This document shows, in pieces, positions 1 to 8,619 of a DNA stretch of 64,000 nucleotides. The translations under genes were made by a program, and so were the position numbers. The notes under the pieces are model-generated. The model was not told where the DNA came from, searched no databases, and saw only the letters and a list, made by a program, of their open reading frames with translations. Each line of letters starts with the position of its first letter. Within the stretch, counting starts at the first letter, position 1. Source of the DNA: Pectinatus frisingensis (lineage in GTDB: Bacteria; Bacillota; Negativicutes; Selenomonadales; Selenomonadaceae); the NCBI RefSeq assembly GCF_015732285.1, contig NZ_WIQU01000062.1, positions 50,997 to 114,996 on the forward strand, read 5' to 3'.

Positions 1-2
1 AT

Positions 3-1208
3 ATGATGATATTTTTCCTGATATTGCGGGCTTTTGCCAATGGGTGCAGTTCCATGACCGGCTTGGAAGCAATAGCCAATGGTGTGCCAATGTTCAAAGA
101 ACCTGCATATGAAAATGCCATTCATACGACATATTATATGTCGGGCTTATTGGCAACGATGATGGTGGGAATTTCATTTTTGGTATTACATTATCATGTC
201 ATGCCTAATCCCGATATAACGATGTTGTCTCAGATTGCGGAAATGACGGTAGGCCGGGGATATTTTTATTATTTTTTTCAGCTGGCAACGATGTTGATAT
301 TATTTTTGGCGGCTAATACCGCTTATAACGGACTTCCGCCGCTTATGTCAATAATTGCCAAAGATGGTTATCTGCCGCGCTATTTGGGACAACGCGGTGA
401 ACGTTTGAACTTTTCCAATGGCATAATATTGCTCAGTTTAGCAACAGCTGTATTACTTATTGCATTTAATGGAAATACGGAACATTTGATTTCCTTGTAT
501 GCAATAGGTGTTTTCCTTTCCTTTACAATTGCCCAGTCCGGTATGGTGGTATATTGGTCGAGAAATAAGATACAGCATTGGCATTGGCGGGCGGCTATAA
601 ATGCTTTTGGTGCTGTAATAACGGGTATTGTTGTTGTTATTATAGCGGTGACTAAATTTTTTTATGGGGCGTGGATCGTTCTTATTTTTATTCCGGCGAC
701 GATATATTGCTTTAAGAAGATTAATTCGCATTATACGGAAATGGGTAAAGAACTGGCACTTAAACCCGGTGAAAAATTTAGGTATATAAGTTCACCTATT
801 GCTAAAAACTATGTAATACTGCCGATATCTTATCCGACACGAAGTGTTATAGAAGCCATGCGTTATGCCAGAAAAATTGGTGATGAAGTCATAGCTGTGC
901 ATATTGCGGCAGATGAGCAAAATGCTGAATATGTGAAAAAAGTCTGGCATATACAAGATCCTGAGATTGGTATTGTTACAATCAAATCACCTTATCGGAT
1001 GGTTATACAACCGTTGCTGGATTTTATTAAAAAGGTGCTTGTTGATAAAAATCCGGAAGATTATGTTACGGTATTAATTCCTGAAGTACAGACGAATAAA
1101 TGGTGGCATCGTCTTTTACACAATCAGACCGGTTTGATTTTACGGACTTTGTTGATACACAAGGAAAATGTTATCGTGGTAACCGTACCATTTAGATTAA
1201 AAATGTGA
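3..1208 (+). CDS. kimA: KimA-type high-affinity potassium importer, 3' part (truncated by window edge)
   Basis: C-terminal ~400 residues of an APC-superfamily permease; the N-terminal part lies outside the window (KimA of Bacillus subtilis is ~600 residues). The visible part starts in a membrane segment with the motif FANGCSSMTGLEAIANGVP, followed by several further hydrophobic helices, and ends in a ~170-residue soluble domain (from about residue 235) resembling the cytoplasmic universal-stress-like domain that in KimA binds c-di-AMP. Family knowledge: KimA imports K+ using the proton gradient and is inhibited by c-di-AMP. A strong hairpin follows the stop. The subfamily assignment rests on remembered sequence resemblance; a general amino-acid permease is the alternative. 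The true start, promoter and any riboswitch are not visible. Confidence 0.75.
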   Translation: MMIFFLILRAFANGCSSMTGLEAIANGVPMFKEPAYENAIHTTYYMSGLLATMMVGISFLVLHYHVMPNPDITMLSQIAEMTVGRGYFYYFFQLATMLILFLAANTAYNGLPPLMSIIAKDGYLPRYLGQRGERLNFSNGIILLSLATAVLLIAFNGNTEHLISLYAIGVFLSFTIAQSGMVVYWSRNKIQHWHWRAAINAFGAVITGIVVVIIAVTKFFYGAWIVLIFIPATIYCFKKINSHYTEMGKELALKPGEKFRYISSPIAKNYVILPISYPTRSVIEAMRYARKIGDEVIAVHIAADEQNAEYVKKVWHIQDPEIGIVTIKSPYRMVIQPLLDFIKKVLVDKNPEDYVTVLIPEVQTNKWWHRLLHNQTGLILRTLLIHKENVIVVTVPFRLKM

Positions 1209-1227
1209 CTTGATTATTGAGATAAAC

Positions 1228-1274
1228 AGCAAAAAAAGCTTTTGTACGATTTTGGTACAAAAGCTTTTTTGCTG
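1228..1274. terminator. Bidirectional intrinsic terminator between kimA and iolG
   Basis: Near-perfect inverted repeat of about 20 bp (left arm 1228-1248, right arm 1256-1274, loop of 7 nt) with A-rich and T-rich outer flanks, so it can stop transcripts from either side. It sits between the convergent ends of the kimA fragment and iolG. Confidence 0.85.
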
Positions 1275-1345
1275 TGCAGAACTAACAATAAAGGGGTATT
1301 TATATTGGAATTTATTAAATAAAATAGTGAGTATCTATATTATAG

Positions 1346-2380
1346 TCAGTCAATAGACAGATTGAAGGCTTTTTTTATTTCAGCTATTGTGACAGGTCTG
1401 TTTTCCTCAACAGATCTTTTGGCAGCAAGACCGATGAGTACAGGCTGTAATCCGTCGTTGGCATTCACGGTGGTTGGGGTGTTATTGCTGATTGAATCGA
1501 CAAAAGAATTGATTTCAGCGGCGTAGGCCATCATATAACGTTCAAGGAAAAAATACATTGGTTTTTCACCTGTAACGCCATCTTTATCACTAATTACAGC
1601 GGTAGAATTACTATCATTATTTATTGAAACAGCACCTTTGGTGCCAAATACTTCGGCTCGTTGATCATAACCATAAGCAGCTTGACGACAGTTATCTATT
1701 ATGGCGGTTGCACCATTGGCTAGCTTCATTGTTATCACTGCGGTATCTATGTCACCAGCTTTGCCAATCTCAGGATTAACAGTCACAGAACCAATAGCAA
1801 ATACTTCTTCTACTTCGCTGCCAGACAGATAACGCACCATGTCAAAATCATGTATAGTCATATCAAGAAAAATACCACCGGATACTTTTATGTATTCTAT
1901 AGGGGGAGCTTGTGGATCGCGGGAGGTTATTTTTATTATTTGCTGTCTGCCTATTTTACCAGCAGTAACGGCATCTTTTACAGCCTTGAAATTATGATCA
2001 AAACGACGATTGAATCCGACTTGATACTTTAATCCGGAAGTTTTTACTACATCCAAAACTTCTTTTATTTTTTTTACGTCATGGTCTATAGGTTTTTCGC
2101 AAAATACATGTTTACCAGATTTAATTGCTTCTATAGATATTGATGAGTGAGTATCCGTTGAGGAACATATAAGAACGGCATCAATATCTGGATCAGCCAA
2201 GATTTTTTTGTAATCGATATAAGTGTTCTCAATATCTAGGGAAGCTGCCCATTGTTTGCTATTATCATTTAAAAAAGGATCTGCGACAGCTTTGATCTTT
2301 GCATTTTTAACAAATTTTGTGATGCTTTCACCGTGAACACGTCCGATTCGTCCTATACCAATAATACCAATGTTTACCAT
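1346..2380 (-). CDS. iolG: Inositol 2-dehydrogenase (Gfo/Idh/MocA family)
   Basis: NAD-dependent oxidation of myo-inositol (possibly also D-chiro-inositol or glucose) to the 2-keto compound, the first step of inositol catabolism. The 344-residue protein is full length for the family. A Rossmann motif GIIGIGRIGRVH lies at residues 4-15, the EKP motif at 95-97, and the expected catalytic set K96, D173 and H177 (in FLDMTIHDFD) is present. A ribosome site (AGGTGAT) lies 4 nt before the ATG. Oddly, only 26 nt separate its start from a broken iolE on the other strand, and no other intact iol gene is in the window, so it may be the survivor of a larger iol locus. Another Gfo/Idh sugar dehydrogenase is possible, but the motif set strongly favours IolG. 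Confidence 0.88.
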   Translation of the reverse strand: MVNIGIIGIGRIGRVHGESITKFVKNAKIKAVADPFLNDNSKQWAASLDIENTYIDYKKILADPDIDAVLICSSTDTHSSISIEAIKSGKHVFCEKPIDHDVKKIKEVLDVVKTSGLKYQVGFNRRFDHNFKAVKDAVTAGKIGRQQIIKITSRDPQAPPIEYIKVSGGIFLDMTIHDFDMVRYLSGSEVEEVFAIGSVTVNPEIGKAGDIDTAVITMKLANGATAIIDNCRQAAYGYDQRAEVFGTKGAVSINNDSNSTAVISDKDGVTGEKPMYFFLERYMMAYAAEINSFVDSISNNTPTTVNANDGLQPVLIGLAAKRSVEENRPVTIAEIKKAFNLSID

Positions 2381-2406
2381 TTATATCACCTGTTATTAAT
2401 TAATAT

Positions 2407-2730
2407 TTGGTTTGTTCAGGTGAAGATCATTTACGTGTATTGGATAAATATATTGGTAGAATTAAACATGTGCACCTAAAAGATGTCCGTAAAGGTATTG
2501 TTGAAAAAGTAAAAAATGAAAATTTAAGTTTCTTAAAAGGTGTAAGAATGGGAATGTTTACTGTTCCCGGTGATGGAGACATTGATTTTAGACCAATATT
2601 TGATATCTTAAATAAAAACAATTATAGTGGATGGGCATTAGTAGAAGCCGAACAAGATCCGGCTGTTGCAAACCCATTGGAATATGCATTAAAGGCACAT
2701 GAATATGTTGAAAAGATAGCAAATATTTAA
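2407..2730 (+). pseudogene. iolE: 3' remnant of myo-inosose-2 dehydratase (iolE)
   Basis: About 107 residues homologous to the C-terminal third of IolE (normally ~300 residues), a TIM-barrel enzyme that dehydrates 2-keto-myo-inositol. Recognisable are [15 protein letters not shown], the [11 protein letters not shown] segment and the [12 protein letters not shown] segment with the late metal-binding Glu. Nothing upstream encodes the first two thirds: the open frame runs straight into the 5' end of the divergent iolG. The only in-frame start is a TTG with no ribosome site. This is a deletion or inversion scar, not a working gene, although the remaining frame has no stop, so the event may be recent. 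Confidence 0.85.
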
Positions 2731-2760
2731 TTTTAGTGAAAGTAATACTTGTAATATAGA

Positions 2761-2797
2761 AATGCTTGGGGTATCTTATAATAACTCAGGCATTTTT
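2761..2797 (+). terminator. Intrinsic terminator after the iolE remnant
   Basis: Stem of 10 bp (2761-2770 with 2785-2794, including two G-U pairs), loop of 14 nt, then a T-run. It is probably the original iolE terminator. Confidence 0.65.
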
Positions 2798-2947
2798 TGT
2801 TTAAGTAATTTAGTAAAGAGAATTTTATTAGTAATAAAAAGATGCATATGAGTTGTCAATATGAATCTCACTGTTTTGTGAGATTGTAACGGTGAATATG
2901 AGATACAGATCATTAGATATTCGCACATTTGTTAATAATAAACCATC

Positions 2948-3022
2948 TTGACATTTTGGACGGTTAATTTTATACTGATGCTGAGCAATGGTGCTTATCA
3001 GAAGGGTAAGTGCCTTTTTATT
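2948..3022 (+). promoter_or_regulatory. Promoter plus 5'-end leader terminator (copy A) upstream of hutD
   Basis: TTGACA at 2948-2953, 17-bp spacer, TATACT at 2971-2976: a near-consensus sigma-A promoter. The expected start (~2983) coincides with GAGCAATGG. A 10-bp hairpin follows immediately (2990-2999 with 3005-3014) and then T-rich sequence, so the transcript begins with an intrinsic terminator. The rest of 2731-3046 shows no gene. This is one of five such leaders in the window (also 4605, 13566, 15715 and 22418). Confidence 0.72.
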
Positions 3023-3046
3023 TTTAAAAGAAGGGCGATATTATAG

Positions 3047-3619
3047 ATGGCTGTTGAGGTGTTTTTAAAAGAGAACTATACTGTCACTGATTGGAGCGGC
3101 GGAACCACTACGCAGATGTATATATTTCCGGAAAACGCTGAGTATAATAAAAGAAATTTTAAATTGCGGCTAAGTTCAGCAACTGTAAAAACACCAGTAT
3201 CCGAATTTACTGATTTGAAGAATATAGACCGTATTTTGATGAGTCTTAATAAAAAGATAGAACTCGAGCATAATAAGCAGGAAAAGGTCATATTGAAACC
3301 TTTTGAGGCATATTATTTCAGCGGCGGCGATAAAACTATGAGCTATGGATGTTGTGAGGACTTTAATGTCATGCTTAAGCACGGTTCATATAATAAAGCA
3401 AAGCTTTTTCTTAATGAGGCAGGGCAATTCGATCTGTATGGTGATGCAGATGAGTGTTTTTTATATGTATATAAAGGTGAATACAAGGTAATAACACAAG
3501 ATGGCAGCAGTTATACACTTCAGGCTTTACATATGATGCATCTTGATGATTTTTCTGCGGGAAAAATTATAAGACTGGATATGCAGTCAAAGATGGTAGT
3601 ATTTAAAATTAATTGGTAA
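3047..3619 (+). CDS. hutD: HutD/Ves family protein
   Basis: A 190-residue cupin-fold protein of the HutD/Ves family, near the usual length. Family hallmarks are WSGGTTTQMYIFP near residues 18-30, the FKLRLSSATV strand, the IDRILMSL segment and CCEDFNVML around residue 105. HutD is associated with histidine-utilization operons in many bacteria. Its exact role is unsettled; it has been proposed to bind formylglutamate and limit pathway flux. The start is supported by AAGGGCG 9 nt upstream. It has its own promoter and leader terminator (2948-3022) and lies ahead of the RpiR regulator, consistent with a control or accessory role for the catabolic operon at 4.8-13.3 kb. Confidence 0.78.
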   Translation: MAVEVFLKENYTVTDWSGGTTTQMYIFPENAEYNKRNFKLRLSSATVKTPVSEFTDLKNIDRILMSLNKKIELEHNKQEKVILKPFEAYYFSGGDKTMSYGCCEDFNVMLKHGSYNKAKLFLNEAGQFDLYGDADECFLYVYKGEYKVITQDGSSYTLQALHMMHLDDFSAGKIIRLDMQSKMVVFKINW

Positions 3620-3747
3620 CATTTATGCAGGCATTAAGTCCATAAGCGTTGATTGAAATAATGGCTGCAGGTAAGTGCTGTGTTTTGCATAATGTCTTGA
3701 GTATTAATCAATGAAAATTAATTATTATATTATTAAGGGAAACACAT

Positions 3748-4608
3748 ATGGGAAAGAATATTGAGACCTTTGGGCAGCTGACAAATATGCTTAAGCTTAT
3801 TGCAGATACATCTCCGACCTATAAAAAGATTGCTATGTATATAAATGATAATTATCTGCAGATAGTATTCATGACTACAAATGAATTGGCGGAGCAGGTT
3901 GGGGTGAGCCAAGGCAGTATATCAAGATTTTTTATGGCTTTAGGGTACAGAGGATATAATGACTTTTTGCAGAATCTGCAGAATATAGTAAGTAAGGAAT
4001 TAACAGCTCCTAAGAGGCTTCAATTCACTGAAAAGCATGGTGTAAAAGATAAATATATGCATTCAATTTTTGACAATGAATTAGCTAATATGGAAAAGCT
4101 TGGCAGCATAATGGAAACAGATAATTACAAAAAAATAGTTGATATGATAGCTTCTGACAGACAGTTGATTTTAATGTCAGCCAGAATGTCGGCTACTATT
4201 GTTCCGTATGTACGGTATATATTGAACAAAATGAGAAATATGGTTTATGAATATAAGCCGTCGACGCCGCAATGGGATACAGTAGAACTTATGGATCCTG
4301 AAAAAGTAAATATAATGGCAGTTATGTTTCCGCGCTATCCGCGTGTACTTGTTGAAAAATGTCAACGGCTTAAAGAAAAAGGGTTTCATATATATGGCAT
4401 TACTGATAGTGAATTTTCTCCGTTGATAGAATGTAGTGATGCTGCGGTATGTGTACCGCTTACGGTATCGTCAATCTTTGATATTTACAGTACACCTATG
4501 ATTTTTTTCAATATATTATTACGGGATGCAGCAAAGAAAATACCGGGAATTTCTATGCGCATGGATAAAATAGAGAAGATAGAACTGCAAAATAAAGTTT
4601 ACTATTGA
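3748..4608 (+). CDS. RpiR/MurR-family transcriptional regulator (HTH + SIS)
   Basis: A 286-residue DNA-binding regulator. The N-terminal HTH of the RpiR type spans about residues 15-80 (FMTTNELAEQVGVSQGSISR recognition region), and a C-terminal SIS fold (about residues 125-260, around ILMSARMSATIVPYVRYI) normally senses phosphosugars or related small molecules. The ribosome site AAGGGA precedes the ATG. Placed between hutD and the seven-gene catabolic operon, it is the natural candidate for local control. AATGA-N5-TCATT palindromes downstream of the leaders at 4706 and 13663 are possible operators (inference). Whether it represses or activates, and its ligand (perhaps urocanate or a pathway intermediate rather than a sugar phosphate), cannot be read from the sequence. 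Confidence 0.88.
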   Translation: MGKNIETFGQLTNMLKLIADTSPTYKKIAMYINDNYLQIVFMTTNELAEQVGVSQGSISRFFMALGYRGYNDFLQNLQNIVSKELTAPKRLQFTEKHGVKDKYMHSIFDNELANMEKLGSIMETDNYKKIVDMIASDRQLILMSARMSATIVPYVRYILNKMRNMVYEYKPSTPQWDTVELMDPEKVNIMAVMFPRYPRVLVEKCQRLKEKGFHIYGITDSEFSPLIECSDAAVCVPLTVSSIFDIYSTPMIFFNILLRDAAKKIPGISMRMDKIEKIELQNKVYY

Positions 4609-4692
4609 CATTTATTTAATAGAAATTTATAATATGATATATCAATAAGAAGCAACGGCGCTTTATTCAAAAGGGAATAGAGTGCTTTTTTT
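4605..4692 (+). promoter_or_regulatory. Promoter plus 5'-end leader terminator (copy B) of the hut-like operon
   Basis: TTGACA 4605-4610, 17-bp spacer, TATAAT 4628-4633 (a perfect consensus), overlapping the end of rpiR. About 18 nt later AGCAACGG (from 4651) leads into an 11-bp hairpin (4658-4668 with 4675-4685) and a run of eight T. The transcript would start with an intrinsic terminator ~90 nt before the first gene, so expression needs antitermination, read-through or another promoter. Confidence 0.75.
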
Positions 4693-4705
4693 TTATTATT
4701 TATTG

Positions 4706-4720
4706 AATGATATTTTCATT
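4706..4720. promoter_or_regulatory. Palindrome AATGA-N5-TCATT, candidate operator
   Basis: Perfect 5+5 inverted repeat in the short AT-rich stretch between leader terminator B and the first gene of the hut-like operon. The same arms and spacing recur at 13663-13677, also just downstream of a leader. It is possibly the binding site of the RpiR protein at 3748; this is inference from position and repetition only. Confidence 0.35.
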
Positions 4721-4784
4721 ATAAAACATTTGTGAATGAAACGATTTAGCAATGAGATATATATTTTAACAGAGGATGATGCTT

Positions 4785-6056
4785 GTGATAGAACAGATGA
4801 AAAAAAGAACTGTCTCAATTAATAAAGAGAGACTTCTATATCGTTTAGAAGAAATGTCACAGTTTGGATTGAATAAGAAAACAGGTGGAATTGACCGTCA
4901 GCTTGGCAGCCAGGCTGATAAAGATACAAGAAAATGGCTGAAGAATATATGGAATAATGAAATGAGGCTCAATGTTACAGTGGATGCTATTGCCAATATT
5001 TGGGGAAGCTATGGACAGCATTTAAAAAACAGGCCTATTGTTTTTGGTTCGCATCACGATAGCGTTCCTAATGGGGGCAGATTTGATGGTGCATTAGGTG
5101 TTTTGATAGCAATGGAGGCTATTCAGACGATAAAAGAAAATAATATTGCAACGCAGCATCCGTTGGAAATTATTTCTTTCACAGGTGAAGAACCAAATAG
5201 CTTTTCTGTATCAACTCTAGGAAGTAAAGTATTGTGCGGACGCTTGACTAAAAAGAATATAGATTTATTGAGTGATAAGAATACAGGAAAAACTTTAACG
5301 GAAACTATTGATGAGCTTGGCGGCAGCAGTCAGAGAATAGATGAGGCTAAGCTTGTGCCAGGTATGATGACAGCTTTTTTGGAAATGCATATTGAACAAG
5401 GGCAATGTTTGTACAAGATGGAAAAGGCTGTTGCTGCCGTAAACTGTATCACAGGCATATATCGTGAAATAATAACGGTAAAAGGTGAGGCTAATCATGC
5501 TGGAACGACTCATTTGCAGGACAGACGCGATGCATTGTGCGCAGCCTCGGAATTGTGTCTTGCCATTGAGGCTATAATGAAACGATTGAATGATGTATCT
5601 GTTACAGTTGGACGTATACAAATAAAGCCAAATGCTTCTAATATAATACCTGGTGAAGCAAAATTCACAATAGATATGAGAACTGCTTATCCCGGGAGAA
5701 AAAGACAGGCATTGGCAATATTGACAGAAAAGGTAAAAGAAATAACTGATAGGCGCGGTGTAAAAATTATACGTGAACTTAATCTTGATCAGTCGGAAAT
5801 GCCTATGGATAAGGAAGTGATAAATGCTGTTTTACGGGCATCAGAACTTGAAGAACAGCAGTCAATACAGCTTGTGAGTATGGCTGGGCATGATGCGGCT
5901 AATATGGCACGCCTTACTAAGACAGCAATGCTGTTTGTACAAAGTGTGAAAGGATACAGCCATTGTCCGGAAGAATATACAGCATCACAGGAAATTGAAA
6001 TAGCAGCACAGGTTTATCTTGATACATTATTGATCTTGGATAGGGAGTTAAAATAA
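4785..6056 (+). CDS. M20-family Zn-dependent amidohydrolase (allantoate amidohydrolase / N-carbamoylase-like)
   Basis: Hydrolase of about 423 residues, typical for the allantoate amidohydrolase/N-carbamoyl-L-amino-acid hydrolase/ureidopropionase group. Visible metal-site motifs are GSHHDSVPNGGRFDGALGV with the His-x-Asp and following Asp, the GEEPNSF segment with Glu-Glu, LEMHIEQG, and the C-terminal His in YSHCPEEY. The dimerisation-domain motif (VKGEANHAGTTHLQDRRDA) is present. The first ATG (4776) touches the AGAGG ribosome site; the GTG at 4785 has proper 9-nt spacing, so I prefer it. It is first in a seven-gene operon with HutI and HutU. The family cleaves N-carbamoyl or N-imidoyl-type amides, so a plausible job is hydrolysing N-formyl- or N-formimino-glutamate in place of the missing HutG (inference). 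Confidence 0.82.
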   Translation: MIEQMKKRTVSINKERLLYRLEEMSQFGLNKKTGGIDRQLGSQADKDTRKWLKNIWNNEMRLNVTVDAIANIWGSYGQHLKNRPIVFGSHHDSVPNGGRFDGALGVLIAMEAIQTIKENNIATQHPLEIISFTGEEPNSFSVSTLGSKVLCGRLTKKNIDLLSDKNTGKTLTETIDELGGSSQRIDEAKLVPGMMTAFLEMHIEQGQCLYKMEKAVAAVNCITGIYREIITVKGEANHAGTTHLQDRRDALCAASELCLAIEAIMKRLNDVSVTVGRIQIKPNASNIIPGEAKFTIDMRTAYPGRKRQALAILTEKVKEITDRRGVKIIRELNLDQSEMPMDKEVINAVLRASELEEQQSIQLVSMAGHDAANMARLTKTAMLFVQSVKGYSHCPEEYTASQEIEIAAQVYLDTLLILDRELK

Positions 6057-6057
6057 T

Positions 6058-7395
6058 ATGACGGTAAAAATAATAAAAGCGTCAGCAATTTTTAATGATA
6101 ATATTCTAAAAAATAAAAGAGCTGTTGCTGTGAATATGGATACAGGTGATATCAAGAAAATAGGCCTATTTGAAGAGTTGCAGCAGGAATATTCAGATGC
6201 AGACATAGAGGACTGGGGAGAGCTTATAATTGTCCCGGGGAGTGTTAATGCTCATAATCATAGCTTTCAGAGTCTATTGAGAGGTATAGCTGCTGACAGA
6301 CCTTTTTTAGAATGGCGGGATAATTCTCTTTACAAGTTTTCGCCGCGAATGCGTCTCGACGATATCTATACAGGAGCTTTATTTGCTTTTACTGAAATGA
6401 TGAAATGCGGTGTTACTACCGTGTCAGATTTTTTTTATCTGCATCAGTTTGGCAGCCAGAGTGATGAAGCGGTAATTCAAGCGGCAAAGGATGCCGGTAT
6501 ACGGCTGGTTGTTGCCAGTACTATGTATGATTGGAGCGGAGCACCTTCAGGTTATGTAGAAAATGTAAAAATAGCTAGGAAACGTACTGAAATCTTGATG
6601 AAAAAATATTCCGGCGGCATGGTAAAAGTAATACCGGCACCACATAGCCTTCATGCAGCTTCACCGGAAATGATAATGGCTGGGCATAAGCTGGCACAGG
6701 AATATGGTACGCCATATCATATTCATGTGGCAGAGGAAATGTTTGAAGTGGAACAGGTCAAAAGGGAACATGGTATGACACCACTTGCTTATTTGGATTC
6801 ATTGGGAGTAGTTGATGAGCATATGTCAATAATTCATGGTGTATGGCTCAATAATACTGAAATAAAAACAATGGGGCAAAAGGGAGCACATCTTATATAC
6901 TGTCCATCCAGCAATATGTTTTTGGCTGATGGGATCACTGATATACCAGCTTATATGAAAAATGGCGTACCGATTGCCTTGGGCAGCGATGGTGCCTGTG
7001 GTAATAATCGTATCAGCGTATTCGAAGAAATGCGCATGGTTTCCATATTGCAGAAGGCAAAAACCTGCAATGCACTTTGTGTAAATTACGAGGACTCTTT
7101 TAAAATGGGAACACAAAATGGAGGAATTGTACTAGATATTCCTGTCGGTAAAATAATACCAGGCTATAAAGCTGATTTTGTCGGTATATCAGTAAAGGAC
7201 TTTTCTATGCAGCCGTTAACGGAAAAAGGTCATCAGTTTCTACCAAACATGGTTTATTCTATGCAGCCTACTGCGATTGGCCGGGTGGCAGTTAACGGCA
7301 GAACAACCGTGATAAATAATCAGCTTGTCAATATAGTTGAGAGCAAAGTGCTTGAACTTATATCGGCAACAATGCATCATTTGGAACAAGACTAA
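6058..7395 (+). CDS. HutF-like amidohydrolase (candidate formiminoglutamate deiminase)
   Basis: A 445-residue amidohydrolase-superfamily enzyme with a single-metal site of the deaminase type: HNH in VNAHNHSFQSLLRG, His in HIHVAEE, His in IIHGVWL and Asp in ALGSDGACGNN. The H-x-H-S-FQ segment and the following DFFYLH resemble HutF (N-formimino-L-glutamate deiminase), which releases ammonia from the HutI product. More general members (guanine, SAH or cytosine deaminases) share the motifs. It lies 1 nt after the M20 hydrolase, four genes before hutI, which supports an imidazole-catabolic role. Together the two first enzymes could convert formiminoglutamate to formylglutamate and then to glutamate. 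The exact substrate is inferred from context. Confidence 0.7.
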   Translation: MTVKIIKASAIFNDNILKNKRAVAVNMDTGDIKKIGLFEELQQEYSDADIEDWGELIIVPGSVNAHNHSFQSLLRGIAADRPFLEWRDNSLYKFSPRMRLDDIYTGALFAFTEMMKCGVTTVSDFFYLHQFGSQSDEAVIQAAKDAGIRLVVASTMYDWSGAPSGYVENVKIARKRTEILMKKYSGGMVKVIPAPHSLHAASPEMIMAGHKLAQEYGTPYHIHVAEEMFEVEQVKREHGMTPLAYLDSLGVVDEHMSIIHGVWLNNTEIKTMGQKGAHLIYCPSSNMFLADGITDIPAYMKNGVPIALGSDGACGNNRISVFEEMRMVSILQKAKTCNALCVNYEDSFKMGTQNGGIVLDIPVGKIIPGYKADFVGISVKDFSMQPLTEKGHQFLPNMVYSMQPTAIGRVAVNGRTTVINNQLVNIVESKVLELISATMHHLEQD

Positions 7396-7418
7396 ATATA
7401 TAATAGGGGAGATTATAG

Positions 7419-8618
7419 ATGTACCTGACAGAAGAAGAACAGAAAATGCTAAATGGTGATTATGGGCAGGGAACGCAGCTGGCAATGGAAATATTGGCAG
7501 CCATAGGTGAGGCTTATGATGCACCCAAAATGGTGCCGGTGACGCGTACTCATGTTGCCCTCAGCAATCAGGAAGCTGATTTATGGTTTGCAGAAAAACT
7601 GGTAAAAGGCGGGGCAAAATGCTGCATTCGTCCCACCGTAAATCCGAGCTTCAATTTAAAGCAGTTTCAGGAAATAACAACTATAGAAAAAGAAGATGAA
7701 GAAATCGTGATGCGTACACATGCCGCTTATAATAAGCTCGGTGCGGTAATGACTTATGACTGTACGCCATATTTAGAAAAAAATGTACCCCGCTTTGGTG
7801 AAATAATTTCTTTTTCGGAATCAAGTGCCACACCATTTGTTAATTCTGTTTATGGAGCTCGCACCAATAGAGAATCAGCACAAAGTGCCTTATGCAGCGC
7901 TGTAACTGGTGTTACACCATATTATGGTTATTTGCTCAAGGAAAATCGTGCCGGACAGGTATTGGTCCATGTAGAAGCAGATATGGAAGATGATTTTGCC
8001 TATCAAATGCTGGGGTATTTCGCACCTAAAAAGATCGGATTTGACATACCTGTATTTGAAGGATTGAAAAATCCAAGCAAAGAAGCTTTGATGAATCTTG
8101 GTGCACAGCTTAATACTGGAGGAAATGTAGCGCTTTATCATATACTGGGGTTTACGCCGGAAGCATTAACTATGGAAGAAGCATTTCAAGGAAAGGCACC
8201 GCAGCATGAAGTGGTTATTACTGATGATGATTTAAAGGCTATGCGGGAAGAAATTTCTGATAAGAAAGGCAAAATAGATTTTGCTCTTTATGGTTGTCCA
8301 CATTTTACAATTGATCAGGTAAGCACGGTAGCTGATCTGGTGAATGGCAAAAAACTCGCTGTACCGCTTTTTATAATGACTTCTTCCTTGACACACAGTC
8401 TGGCACAAAAGATGGGATATATGGATATCATAAGGGCTGCCGGTGGTGAAATAGTAGAGGATACCTGTATGGATCAGCCCTGCTGGAAATTCCTTTATGG
8501 CAAAAAGGGAATAACTGATTCACCAAAATGTGCTTATTATACTAAAAGGCGTGATATGCAGTTTGTGATAGCACCATTAAAAGACAGTGTCATTGCAGCA
8601 TTGAAAGGGGAGTATTGA
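7419..8618 (+). CDS. Aconitase X catalytic (large) subunit, DUF521
   Basis: A 399-residue AcnX catalytic domain. Family signatures include the N-terminal LTEEEQKMLNGDYG start, the cysteine-bearing segment AVMTYDCTPY, SFSESSATPFVNSVYGARTN, and cysteines in the LYGCPHFTIDQ and EDTCMDQPC segments. The swivel domain is a separate gene starting 1 nt later, the two-subunit arrangement. Known AcnX enzymes are dehydratases acting on cis-3-hydroxy-L-proline or mevalonate 5-phosphate. No mevalonate or proline gene is nearby; instead it sits between a HutF-like deiminase and HutI. A dehydration or hydration of an imidazole- or hydroxyproline-derived acid is therefore possible, but no specific reaction is established. 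GGGGAG 12-17 nt before the ATG supports the start. Confidence 0.85.
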   Translation: MYLTEEEQKMLNGDYGQGTQLAMEILAAIGEAYDAPKMVPVTRTHVALSNQEADLWFAEKLVKGGAKCCIRPTVNPSFNLKQFQEITTIEKEDEEIVMRTHAAYNKLGAVMTYDCTPYLEKNVPRFGEIISFSESSATPFVNSVYGARTNRESAQSALCSAVTGVTPYYGYLLKENRAGQVLVHVEADMEDDFAYQMLGYFAPKKIGFDIPVFEGLKNPSKEALMNLGAQLNTGGNVALYHILGFTPEALTMEEAFQGKAPQHEVVITDDDLKAMREEISDKKGKIDFALYGCPHFTIDQVSTVADLVNGKKLAVPLFIMTSSLTHSLAQKMGYMDIIRAAGGEIVEDTCMDQPCWKFLYGKKGITDSPKCAYYTKRRDMQFVIAPLKDSVIAALKGEY

Positions 8619-8619
8619 T

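Noticed and set aside
453..731. 92-codon minus-strand frame inside kimA
   Set aside because: Shadow of the kimA coding frame; low-complexity Asn/Tyr/Arg-rich product.
2427..2621. Minus-strand frame inside the iolE remnant
   Set aside because: Antisense shadow of a recognisable IolE segment.
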